40,269 nucleotides of DNA from Prevotella sp. (lineage in GTDB: Bacteria > Bacteroidota > Bacteroidia > Bacteroidales > Bacteroidaceae): positions 1 to 40,269 of the forward strand of contig JALFIX010000185.1 of NCBI GenBank assembly GCA_022775105.1. Direction: 5' to 3'. The position numbers were made by a program, and so were the translations under genes. Below, piece after piece: positions 15,595 through 23,937 of this stretch (its first letter is position 1; every line of letters begins with the position of its first letter). A model generated the notes under the pieces. The model was not told where the DNA came from, did no database searches, and saw only the letters and a program-made list of their open reading frames with translations.

Positions 15595-16636
15595 ATTTTC
15601 GTTTCAGGAGTACAGCGGCAATTATTGGTGCACCTACCAATGCTGTGACACTGTTAACGGGCAAGGCCCCCTCGAAACCAGGAAGACGTGATAAGATGGA
15701 ACAAAGAAGGGTGAGCGATATACCGCTTATTAATGTTGCCGGCATAAGCCAACGATGGTCGGAGGTGCGGAAAACGGCACGGGCAAGATGCGGAACAGCA
15801 AGACCCACAAACATTATAGGACCGCAATATGCCGTGACAACTGCGGCAAGTAATCCTGACGAGAGAATCACCATTATGCGCGAACGTCGGATGTTCAATC
15901 CGAGATTTCGAGCATAATCATCTCCTAACATCAGTAGATTCATAGTTTTTATCAGCAACATTCCCATTGGAAGGATGATGCACATCAATAAGGAGAAGAC
16001 TACGAGTTGGGTGCCAGAGGTACGGGTGAAACATCCTAATCCCCACACAACGTATGCCTTGACATCTTCTTCGGCACTGAAGAATTTTAGCACTCCTATT
16101 ATCGCCGTAGCAAGATAGCCCGTCATCACACCTATGAGAAGAAGAGTGACATTGCCACGTACATACTGAGCCACGAAAACTATCAATGCCAAAATGGATA
16201 GAGCACCAACAATGGCTGCAACCGTGATTGCCACATCTCCCACATAGCCCAAACGGCTGAGTGCCACACCTCCAAGCGATGACGAGAGCAATACGACAAA
16301 TGCCACACCAAGTGATGCCCCGTTGCTGACGCCCAAGACAGATGGTCCGGCAAGAGGATTGCGGAATACCGTCTGCATCTGCAATCCACTCACCGACAGA
16401 CCTGCTCCTGCCAACAAAGCGGTTATGGTCTGCGGCATGCGCGAGTTCCATATTATATTGCTCCATATTGTCATCTCGTCTTCTGTATATCCTTCAATGG
16501 GCAAATCGAGCACTATCCCCACAATGGCATCAAGAGGAATGGACACAGTACCTATGAACAGATTTGCCACAAAGAGCACGGCGGACAAGACGACGAGTGA
16601 TAGCATCGTCAGAAAACTTAACCCTGGCTTTAACAT
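15593..16636 (-). CDS. btuC: FecCD-type ABC transporter permease, BtuC-like (copy 1)
   Basis: A 347-residue protein with nine to ten membrane spans. Family signatures include GAGLSVSGLQMQTVFRNPLAGPSVLGVSNGAS in the first third and the ATPase-contact and C-terminal region FVGLAVPHLARAVFRTSDHRWLMP. This is the FecCD (BtuC/FhuB) permease family that moves corrinoids, haem or siderophores across the inner membrane. It is the last gene of the riboswitch-led operon, 22 bases after the binding-protein gene, which favours corrinoid as the substrate. The start at 16636 is chosen because a purine-rich AAGGA stretch precedes it and an upstream start would run deep into the previous gene. No ATPase gene accompanies it. 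Confidence 0.9.
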   Translation of the reverse strand: MLKPGLSFLTMLSLVVLSAVLFVANLFIGTVSIPLDAIVGIVLDLPIEGYTEDEMTIWSNIIWNSRMPQTITALLAGAGLSVSGLQMQTVFRNPLAGPSVLGVSNGASLGVAFVVLLSSSLGGVALSRLGYVGDVAITVAAIVGALSILALIVFVAQYVRGNVTLLLIGVMTGYLATAIIGVLKFFSAEEDVKAYVVWGLGCFTRTSGTQLVVFSLLMCIILPMGMLLIKTMNLLMLGDDYARNLGLNIRRSRIMVILSSGLLAAVVTAYCGPIMFVGLAVPHLARAVFRTSDHRWLMPATLISGISLTLLCSILSRLPGFEGALPVNSVTALVGAPIIAAVLLKRK

Positions 16637-16658
16637 ATATCCTTCTTCTCTTTCCTCC

Positions 16659-17804
16659 TTATAATAATTTATAGAATGTAGGGGTATATCCCTTTGGCAT
16701 GACCTCCGTATGGAAGATAGCAATAAAATCCGCCAACACCTTGTCGGGCATCACGGGAGATATTTCATAATACGGTGTGGTTTTCATATTGCAGTATATC
16801 ACCTTTCTATCCCTGAAAGCCTTGAACATGACATTGCGAGGCTCTGACTTCTGCAATGCCTCGTAGGAGAACTCACCAGAATAGCTATTGAGTATGCGCC
16901 AATAGTCAGCCTTGGCTGCCTTGGCATACATTGTCTCAAAGTCGATGGGTAGGCCTCCTGTGTTATCATCATCGATGACATAGTCGGCACCGGCGTCACG
17001 GAATATCTGCGCAAGATAGTTCTTTCCTCCCACAGCATGCCAGTTGCCACCGTGCATCTCACCACTGAATATGGAAGGACGCTCACCGCCAACAGCCTCA
17101 ACCTTAGCTTTCAGTGAGTTATATCGGTCGGCAATGTCGCTGAATATCTTGTTTGCCTCCTTTTCCTTGCCGATAAACATTGCTACAAACTTTATCCACT
17201 CTGCCTGTCCAAGAGGGTCGAGTTCCTTATAACCAAGATGGGGTACGAGAGTAACTCCCGTCTCCTTGATGGCATCATATCCTCCACGCTTGAACGGTGA
17301 TATGAAGATTATTTCGGGGGCAGCCGCCATTACCAGCTCCGGGTCAAAGTTGCCTTCTATGCCTATCTTCACTATTTCTCCCTTTTTCACTCGCTGCAAA
17401 ATATCCTTGTTGAATAGATTTTTCGTACCCGTGATTCCTTTTACCACATCATGAGCATTCAGGATGGTGAAGTTGGAGAGCTGAAGCATGGTCATGAGGA
17501 TAGTGCGCCTTACCGGCACATCTATCCTTGTATATCCCTCGGGAATATCTGTTGCCTCCATCCCCTGGTTCACTAATGCAAAGTGATATGTCATACCCTT
17601 TGATTTCTGTGGGTCTTTGACATCTACAAGACGGATTCCGTTGTCAAGCATCCTCACCGTAAAGCCTTTGGCATATTGGGGTTTCACCTCAACGATGGAG
17701 TCAGCAGCATCCTTGTCCAACTCTTTCCTGCTTACCTTGTCGGTACATGATGCGGCAATCAGTATTATTGCCAGCATCACAATGTAATTCAAAATTTTAT
17801 TCAT
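16659..17804 (-). CDS. btuF: ABC transporter substrate-binding lipoprotein, BtuF-like (copy 1)
   Basis: A 381-residue protein with a lipoprotein signal peptide (IAASC, lipid-bearing Cys20). The rest fits a class III periplasmic binding protein: a first lobe with MLQLSNFTILNAHDVVKGI, a long linking helix around LDPLGQAEWIKFVAMFIGKE, and a second lobe with YVIDDDNTGGLPIDFETMY. The residues after Cys20 (TDKVSRKELDK) are not the acidic run seen in surface-exported lipoproteins here, which suggests a periplasm-facing anchor. It overlaps the upstream cobK-cbiD gene by 8 bases and precedes the permease. A paralogue with the same layout is at 37853-38962. Confidence 0.9.
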   Translation of the reverse strand: MNKILNYIVMLAIILIAASCTDKVSRKELDKDAADSIVEVKPQYAKGFTVRMLDNGIRLVDVKDPQKSKGMTYHFALVNQGMEATDIPEGYTRIDVPVRRTILMTMLQLSNFTILNAHDVVKGITGTKNLFNKDILQRVKKGEIVKIGIEGNFDPELVMAAAPEIIFISPFKRGGYDAIKETGVTLVPHLGYKELDPLGQAEWIKFVAMFIGKEKEANKIFSDIADRYNSLKAKVEAVGGERPSIFSGEMHGGNWHAVGGKNYLAQIFRDAGADYVIDDDNTGGLPIDFETMYAKAAKADYWRILNSYSGEFSYEALQKSEPRNVMFKAFRDRKVIYCNMKTTPYYEISPVMPDKVLADFIAIFHTEVMPKGYTPTFYKLL

Positions 17805-19521
17805 CTTTCAAAATAATTATTTCAAGTTGTTCTTTTGTCAATATATGGTTGCATGCCTTATGGCAATGCTCTGTCAATACTTCCACAAATCTCCCGATAT
17901 TGTCTTGAGGAATGATGCCCCATAGTTCCCGGGCCAAAGTGATGTCATGGGCCTTTGCCAAAATCATTTTATCACATCCAGACTCTTCGAGCATCGAGAC
18001 GATAAAGTCACGGTCCATCGTGCTGCGGCGACTATGGGTGTCGAGATGCCCTGCGGCAAGTTTCACGGCCTTACCGATCATCATTACAAGGTGGACACGA
18101 GGAATAGACAGTTCCCTTGCAATAGTGATGGCGGCTCCTATATAGTTGCCATATTCCACAAAGCACTGCGGTGGAAGGTCAGGAAAACGCGAGCGCACCA
18201 TACGCTCACTCTTTGCACCACTGTTGATGACAACCTCCCCACATCCCGAAGCGGCAGCCACCGTCATACATTTTCTTATGCTCTCGACAAAAGCCTCCTC
18301 AGAGAACGGTTTTATTATGCCCGACACACCCACTATGGATATGCCACCCGTTATTCCAAGACGGGGATTGAATGTCCTTTGCGCCAATCGTTCACCGTCA
18401 ACAACGGATATTGTCACCTTGACGTGGGCATTACCAAGATTACGATGGATCATCTCGCGAGGCACACGATTGATAGCCGCTTCGCCTGGGGGATAGTCGA
18501 AACCGGGAAGAGTAAACCGCCCCACTCCCTCGCCACCAACAATGACAAGAGAACCTTCATTTGGCTCCACACTCGCCCTAATCTCAGCCCCATTGGTCAC
18601 ATCTGGGTCATCTCCGCTTTCTTTTATTACATAGGAATAGCCATCGCCATAGTGTACATCCACCATGATACTCTCACCATTAGGAAGTATAACAGGTACT
18701 GACGGCGGTTGCTGACCTCTAAGGGATGAGTAGGCTGCAATTGCCGCTGCGGTGGCACACGTTCCAGTTGTCAGTCCACTTTTGAGTGGATAATATTCGG
18801 GGAATAAACGCTCGATCATTCTGCGCAAACCATGTTCGCCATTAACGACATAAAATCCTTTAGGAGTCACAGGTCGCCTTATGGCAATGATGCCCATACC
18901 GTTCTTCCTTGCCTCATCCACTTTTTCCTGATATCCGCCGGAAATACCACTTTCTTTCAGAATCAGTGTCCCCTTTCCTATTGTGCTGATGGAATCCTCA
19001 CCATAGAAAAAAATACGGTCGTCGGTAATGCCTTCAGCATGAGCCTTACTAATACTTGACTGTCGCTTTAATATATGATAATAGACCCTGCATCCCTTTC
19101 CCTCCAAGGGTTTCAGATGAGGTATGCCTTGTACTCCTGTTGTGGCAATCACAGTTTCACCAGGCTTTACTTTATCCACCACTTCTTCGTAGGAGTCACA
19201 CCATGTTATATCGCTGTCTCTCGGAGGGAAAATTCGCTCAAAGCGAATAGCCGGTATATTAAGATATTTAGCCACATCAGCTACTGTGTGATGAAGATGT
19301 GAAGCAAAGGGGTGGGCGGCATCCACCAACAACCTTATGCCATTATTGTTGCAGAAGTCAATCATCTTGTCTCGTGTCATGGCTCCGCTAACAGATATGC
19401 CATGACACAGCTCCACCTGCTGCTCCCCCGTTTTGGTAGAGTAGTAGAATGGTTTCCCGGCTTCTTCAATTTCCTTAATAGCCTTCCTTCCCTCTGTTGT
19501 TCCTCCGAATACGAGTATCAT
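17797..19521 (-). CDS. cbiJ-cbiD: Fusion of precorrin-6A reductase (CobK/CbiJ) and CbiD methyltransferase
   Basis: A 574-residue two-enzyme protein. Residues 1 to about 243 are CobK/CbiJ: GGTTEGR at 6-12 (nucleotide binding) and DAAHPFA at 67-73. It reduces (cobalt-)precorrin-6A with NADH or NADPH. Residues about 247-574 are CbiD, beginning with LKSGLTTGTCATAAA and containing ITGGISIVGVSGI. CbiD methylates C1 in the anaerobic route. Both act in the cytoplasm on nearby steps. The presence of CbiD marks the early-cobalt (anaerobic) pathway. It overlaps the upstream cbiG-cobM gene by an ATGA junction and the next gene by 8 bases. Similar fusions are known in Bacteroidetes. Confidence 0.95.
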   Translation of the reverse strand: MILVFGGTTEGRKAIKEIEEAGKPFYYSTKTGEQQVELCHGISVSGAMTRDKMIDFCNNNGIRLLVDAAHPFASHLHHTVADVAKYLNIPAIRFERIFPPRDSDITWCDSYEEVVDKVKPGETVIATTGVQGIPHLKPLEGKGCRVYYHILKRQSSISKAHAEGITDDRIFFYGEDSISTIGKGTLILKESGISGGYQEKVDEARKNGMGIIAIRRPVTPKGFYVVNGEHGLRRMIERLFPEYYPLKSGLTTGTCATAAAIAAYSSLRGQQPPSVPVILPNGESIMVDVHYGDGYSYVIKESGDDPDVTNGAEIRASVEPNEGSLVIVGGEGVGRFTLPGFDYPPGEAAINRVPREMIHRNLGNAHVKVTISVVDGERLAQRTFNPRLGITGGISIVGVSGIIKPFSEEAFVESIRKCMTVAAASGCGEVVINSGAKSERMVRSRFPDLPPQCFVEYGNYIGAAITIARELSIPRVHLVMMIGKAVKLAAGHLDTHSRRSTMDRDFIVSMLEESGCDKMILAKAHDITLARELWGIIPQDNIGRFVEVLTEHCHKACNHILTKEQLEIIILKDE

Positions 19522-21308
19522 TCTTCTCCTTTTCTGAAAAGATGAGTGAAATGCCTATCATACAATTTTGACACATTCCTCATTCCTGATTCCCCATTTC
19601 TCATTTCTGAGTTCCCGCTCACCGCTTCTCCAACAACAATCATTGTGGTAAGTGTGAGATGATTCTCTCTGACAATGTTTGCGAGAGACGACAGTTTTCC
19701 GCGCCATATCTTCTGGTCTTTCCATGTGAGATGATAGCATACTGCCACTGGGGTGTCTGCTGGATATTCCTGCAACAATTGCTCTTGCACATCGTCAACG
19801 ATAGAGGCACTAAGGAAAATGCACATCGTACTGCGACTGCGGGCAAGCAGATGCAATTTCTCACGCTCAGGCATTGGGGTGCGCCCTTCGCCACGGGTGA
19901 GAATGATGGTTTGGCAACGCCCGGGGATAGTAAACTGCGACCTCAACTCGGCGGCTGCTGCAAGGAACGACGAGATGCCTGGAGTGATATGATAGCTGAT
20001 GTCATGAGATTCGAAAAAGTCTATCTGCTCCTGTATGGCACCATAGATACAAGGGTCGCCAGTGTGTAGTCGCACTACAAGCAGGCCACGATCGGTGAAC
20101 GTCTTCATCAAGTTGCATTGCTCTTCCAAAGCCATTGTTGCACTATTGCGCACTGTTGCACCCGGTTTGGCACATTCGGTCAACTGTCGAGGTACAAGAC
20201 TGCCTGCATATAATATCAGGTCTGCCCTTTCAAGATACTTTCTGCCTCGGATAGACACAAGTTCAGGATCCCCCGGACCAGCGCCCACTATCTCCACATG
20301 GCCTTTAGAGCGATCGAAGGCTGAATCCAATGCCACTGCCAGTGTCCACTGTGTGCCTTTGTGCTTTTCCAACAACAGTTGATTGTTGTCGGCACTCAGC
20401 ATGGCAGCCGCCTCGCTCACACTGGACGTTCCGACATGCTTCTCCACTGTAACACTCGGGTTGGGAACAATAATATCACTAAGTTCTCCGGCTGAATAGA
20501 ATTTCACTTCATATCCGCACCTCATCAGTTCGCCCAGCACTTTCTCGTCTTTCTTCACGTCGATAGTGGCAATGCTTTTAATTGCCTTCATATTAATCCC
20601 TTTGTCATTAAGGCATTGTTGTATCTCGTCAATACATTCCATGTCGGCATCGTGTGCCAAACCGATTCCCACATGTAGGCATTTCGGAATATAATGTAGA
20701 GTGGCTTTTATACCTTTGACAAAAACCGATTTATATCCCACTACGACAAGCAAGTCAAAGAGATTACCATCAATGCAATCCTCCCGATAGAACACAGTAA
20801 CATGCTCAGGCAGATTGGCTTCGAGCCATCTTGTTCCCTCGTCATTCACCTGTAGCAACAAAGCGGTGGGACGGCGATTGACAAACATGGCTATTTCAGC
20901 ATTGATATCCTCGCGTTCCATACTCCATCCGAATCTCTTCCCTAATAAGTCAAGTTGCCACAAGCCATCAATATCGCTCCTTGTGGTAATAACAGGCATT
21001 GCCCCTACTATGCTCGCGACGTCAGTAGCAAGTTGGTTTGCTCCCCCCACATGCCCCGACACCACAGCTATTACATTCTTCCCTGCAGTGTCCATGCACA
21101 CCACAGCTGGGTCGGAATGTTTGTCTTTTAATAACGGTGCTATTGTCCTGACACAAATACCCATAGCTGATATGAACACGAAAGCGTCATAATCATGCCA
21201 TTGAGGTTCTACCTGTCCAAGCGGAATAATGTCGGCAGAGAGTTCTCTGGACACTATTGTAGCCAACGCTTGTCCATCGTCTGATATTGTCACTATTGCT
21301 TTACGCAT
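19518..21308 (-). CDS. cbiG-cobM: Fusion of CbiG hydrolase and precorrin-4 C11-methyltransferase (CobM/CbiF)
   Basis: A 596-residue protein. Residues about 1-330 are CbiG, with N-terminal motif FISAMGICVRTIAPLL (45-60), SGHVGGANQLA (84-94) and the C-terminal CbiG part around GIGLAHDADMECI (214-226). CbiG opens the delta-lactone of cobalt-precorrin-5A. Residues about 337-565 are the SAM-dependent CobM/CbiF: VEIVGAGPGDPELVSIRG (338-355), RLHTGDPCIYG (413-423) and ITPGISSF (441-448). The last 30 residues are unlike the family; about 566-578 (SEMRNGESGMRN) are read from a short tandem-repeat spacer. It overlaps cobL by 16 bases and cobK-cbiD by 4. Confidence 0.95.
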   Translation of the reverse strand: MRKAIVTISDDGQALATIVSRELSADIIPLGQVEPQWHDYDAFVFISAMGICVRTIAPLLKDKHSDPAVVCMDTAGKNVIAVVSGHVGGANQLATDVASIVGAMPVITTRSDIDGLWQLDLLGKRFGWSMEREDINAEIAMFVNRRPTALLLQVNDEGTRWLEANLPEHVTVFYREDCIDGNLFDLLVVVGYKSVFVKGIKATLHYIPKCLHVGIGLAHDADMECIDEIQQCLNDKGINMKAIKSIATIDVKKDEKVLGELMRCGYEVKFYSAGELSDIIVPNPSVTVEKHVGTSSVSEAAAMLSADNNQLLLEKHKGTQWTLAVALDSAFDRSKGHVEIVGAGPGDPELVSIRGRKYLERADLILYAGSLVPRQLTECAKPGATVRNSATMALEEQCNLMKTFTDRGLLVVRLHTGDPCIYGAIQEQIDFFESHDISYHITPGISSFLAAAAELRSQFTIPGRCQTIILTRGEGRTPMPEREKLHLLARSRSTMCIFLSASIVDDVQEQLLQEYPADTPVAVCYHLTWKDQKIWRGKLSSLANIVRENHLTLTTMIVVGEAVSGNSEMRNGESGMRNVSKLYDRHFTHLFRKGEE

Positions 21309-22483
21309 TTCAGTATATCTATTTTATTATAATCATTAAGTTGAATACTATTGCACGACACGAGCGACAGTCCGAACATTTGACAGGCTCCGATGAATAG
21401 TGTTCTACTCTTTTCACTCACACTGTTCATCACCACACTCCCTCCTTTTGGGAGCATCTGTGCCACCCTTGCCACTATCTGCACTATCTTTCCTCCATGG
21501 CCACCAATAAAGACACTTGTAGGTTGAGGAAATGTTGTAACGTCTTGCTCCATAAAGTCACCGATAACCGTCGTTATGCCCGGAGTGCGGAATCTGCGGG
21601 TGTTCTCCTCCATCAATTCCCTACCTCCATCGCGTATCTCGAATGCCACCACATCTATAGAAGGATACATGCGCTTTGCCTCGATGGAAATACTTCCCGT
21701 GCAGAAACCGATATCCCACAGCACACTGCCACATGTAAGACCCAAGGCTTGGATAGAGAGCAGTCGGATAGGCATCTTCGTTATCATTTTGGGTCTGCCA
21801 TCGAGAATGGCGAAGGCATTGTCGGGCAGACCAATTTGAAATGAGGTATTATTTTTTTTCGTAATTATCAGGCAGTTGGGGAATGAGAAGTCAGTAGTAG
21901 CAGCTTCTTCGAGCGAATAACGTGCAACGCGCTCCGCTTCGGTGTTTCCAAGATGCTCACCTACGTACATCTCATATTCCACATATCCATAGTGCAACAT
22001 CCTTTCGGCTATTGCGGATGGAGTGTGTTGGCGGTCGGTGAGTATGCCTATCTTGTTGCGTCCTTCAATGAGAGCGGCATCGAAGGCATTCCATGGGCGA
22101 CCGGTGAGCGATACAATGGTCATGTCGTGATATGACATCACAATACGATGGGCGAGCGTTTGCAACGAGTTGAACGTAGGATAAACCTTGATATCCACAT
22201 CAGGAAACTCCCTCTGCAAGGTTGTGGCAAAACCGAAGAACAAGGGGTCACCCGAAGCAAAAATAATTATCTTGTCATCCACATCACGATACTGTCGATA
22301 TACATCGGAAAGGGGCACCGTGATATCTATCCACTGCGCCCCGTCGGGCAATATATTGCCCACTATCTCATGATGACGCAAGCCACCCGAGAACACCTTA
22401 CCGCCATCTATTACCCTCTTCACTTCGTCAGTAAAGGTAGGCTGCGGATTATCGTTAATTCCTATTACCAAAAACCTAAGCAT
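21293..22483 (-). CDS. cobL: Bifunctional precorrin-6Y C5,15-methyltransferase (CbiET/CobL)
   Basis: A 396-residue protein joining CbiE (about 1-205) and CbiT (about 225-396). CbiE carries SGGLRHHEIVG and the phosphate-loop-like FASGDPLFFGFATTL typical of tetrapyrrole methylases. CbiT is a Rossmann-type SAM methyltransferase with WDIGFCTGSISIEA as motif I (a Cys where Gly or Ala is more usual) and VFIGGHGGKI later. It adds methyl groups at C5 and C15 and removes the C12 acetate carboxyl. The ATG at 22483 is used; a TTG one codon earlier is possible. It lies 29 bases after cobJ-cbiC and overlaps cbiG-cobM. Confidence 0.95.
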   Translation of the reverse strand: MLRFLVIGINDNPQPTFTDEVKRVIDGGKVFSGGLRHHEIVGNILPDGAQWIDITVPLSDVYRQYRDVDDKIIIFASGDPLFFGFATTLQREFPDVDIKVYPTFNSLQTLAHRIVMSYHDMTIVSLTGRPWNAFDAALIEGRNKIGILTDRQHTPSAIAERMLHYGYVEYEMYVGEHLGNTEAERVARYSLEEAATTDFSFPNCLIITKKNNTSFQIGLPDNAFAILDGRPKMITKMPIRLLSIQALGLTCGSVLWDIGFCTGSISIEAKRMYPSIDVVAFEIRDGGRELMEENTRRFRTPGITTVIGDFMEQDVTTFPQPTSVFIGGHGGKIVQIVARVAQMLPKGGSVVMNSVSEKSRTLFIGACQMFGLSLVSCNSIQLNDYNKIDILKCVKQ

Positions 22484-22512
22484 CAATTCATAGATCCTAA
22501 TACATTATTAAT

Positions 22513-23937
22513 TCAAAAGTCTCTCCCCGGTTTTATCTGTTCAGCATCATCGAGGGTCATTATGGCATTACATAGCGTTGCAGCAATATTACTGCCGCCC
22601 TTACGCCCTTCGACAATTATCTTTGGGACATCTGAGAAACTCTTTACGGCATATTTCGACTCCTTGACATGAACAAAGCCCACGGGAGCGGCAATCACTC
22701 CAATAGGATGAGCCTTACCATGGCGCATCAGTTCGCAAAGCTCCAATAATGCCGTGGGCGCATTGCCAAAGACAAAGAGAGCATCGGGATGTTCCTCAAC
22801 GGCGAGCCTTATCCCTGCCTGAGTTCGTGTTATTCCATATTTCTCTGACATTTCTGCCACTCGAGAATCTTGCAGATAACACTTGGCCTCAATACCGAGG
22901 CGTGAAAGAGCAGCCTTGCGTATTCCGCTCACCACCATAGTTACATCAGTGACAATAGTTTTCAGTTTGCCGCTATTTATACTCTCGAATATCCTTGCAG
23001 GTGCCTCATCATCTATATGCAGGATATCCTCCATATTGAAGTCGGCGGTGGTGTGAATGGCATGAAGCATCAGCCATCTTTTGTCAATAGGGATGTTTGG
23101 ACGTTTCATCTCTGAGAGAATTGTGCGGAAACTTTGAGTCATAATAGCCCCCCCAAGTCCCCCGGAGGGGGGATTTTCATTAGCATAGTAACCGCGGGGT
23201 GTTATCATCACATTTTTGTCTCTACCGTTATCGCACTGTAGAGCCTTAGTCTGGCTATTCCCAATAATAATCACTGTCAGCATATCGATATCCTTGGTAT
23301 CGAGGGCAGCAAGTGTTGTTATCTTCACTGTCTCTCCGTCGCGTCCTGCCTGTCGAACATATCCCACAGAAGTGTCGGGGCTACGTCCTTCGTTGAGGAA
23401 TATATCGCGCAACCTGTCCAACTGCCAATAACGCTCGTTTGACCGTGGGTTATATACGGCAGTGACGAAATCAGCTTCCGCCGCCGCCTTTATTCGCCGC
23501 TCAATGAGCGCCCATGGAGTCATCAGGTCTGAGAGTGACAATACGCAGAAGTCATGACTGATGGGCGCTCCTAATAATGAAGCAGCTTTTTGGAATGCTG
23601 ATATGCCGGGATGCACGATGATGTCAATATCCGACCCTCGCTGATATTTCATCTCGTATATCAGCGATGCCATACCATAGATTCCTGCATCTCCCGATGA
23701 TATGACAACCACCTGATGTCCCTGTTCTGCTATTTCGAAAGCCTTCTCAGCCCTCTCGCGCTCTTTTTTCATACCTGTGTCGATACATTTTGTGTGCGAG
23801 GATATGTAACAGCTGATAAACTGGAAATAGTATTTATAGCCTATGACGATGTCGGCAGTACGGAGTGTTTCCCTTACTGCTGCCGTCATATCTTCGATAC
23901 TGCCGGGACCTATCCCGACAACTATTATTGATTTCAT
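22513..23937 (-). CDS. cobJ-cbiC: Fusion of precorrin-3B C17-methyltransferase (CobJ/CbiH) and precorrin-8X methylmutase (CbiC/CobH)
   Basis: A 474-residue two-enzyme protein. Residues 1 to about 245 are CobJ/CbiH: VVGIGPGSIEDMT (6-18), VISSGDAGIYGMA (78-90), VHPGISAFQKAA (108-119) and YNPRSNERYWQL (162-173). It contracts the ring by methylating C17. Residues about 268-474 are CbiC, with LHAIHTTADFN (291-301, the catalytic-type His), DVTMVVSGI and GVIAAPVGFVHVKESK. It moves a methyl from C11 to C12 to give (cobalt-)cobyrinate. The linker at about 254-264 is encoded by a GC-rich palindromic repeat (23146-23178) of intergenic type. It overlaps the upstream receptor gene by an ATGA junction. Confidence 0.95.
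   Translation of the reverse strand: MKSIIVVGIGPGSIEDMTAAVRETLRTADIVIGYKYYFQFISCYISSHTKCIDTGMKKERERAEKAFEIAEQGHQVVVISSGDAGIYGMASLIYEMKYQRGSDIDIIVHPGISAFQKAASLLGAPISHDFCVLSLSDLMTPWALIERRIKAAAEADFVTAVYNPRSNERYWQLDRLRDIFLNEGRSPDTSVGYVRQAGRDGETVKITTLAALDTKDIDMLTVIIIGNSQTKALQCDNGRDKNVMITPRGYYANENPPSGGLGGAIMTQSFRTILSEMKRPNIPIDKRWLMLHAIHTTADFNMEDILHIDDEAPARIFESINSGKLKTIVTDVTMVVSGIRKAALSRLGIEAKCYLQDSRVAEMSEKYGITRTQAGIRLAVEEHPDALFVFGNAPTALLELCELMRHGKAHPIGVIAAPVGFVHVKESKYAVKSFSDVPKIIVEGRKGGSNIAATLCNAIMTLDDAEQIKPGRDF
23146..23178 (-). repeat. GC-rich palindromic repeat inside cobJ-cbiC
   Basis: The plus strand reads a run of seven C, AAG, then TCCCCCGGAGGGGGGA. The latter half is a tight inverted repeat able to form a 6-bp GC hairpin. 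The element translates in frame to a Pro/Gly-rich linker (PPSGGLGG) between two enzyme domains. Repeats of this look (short CCCCCGGAGGGGG palindromes) are familiar between genes in Bacteroidetes genomes; that identification is from recall and not from another copy in this window. Confidence 0.65.

Noticed and set aside
17947..18702. 251-codon plus-strand frame opposite cbiD
   Set aside because: Antisense shadow of the conserved cobK-cbiD gene with no domain of its own.
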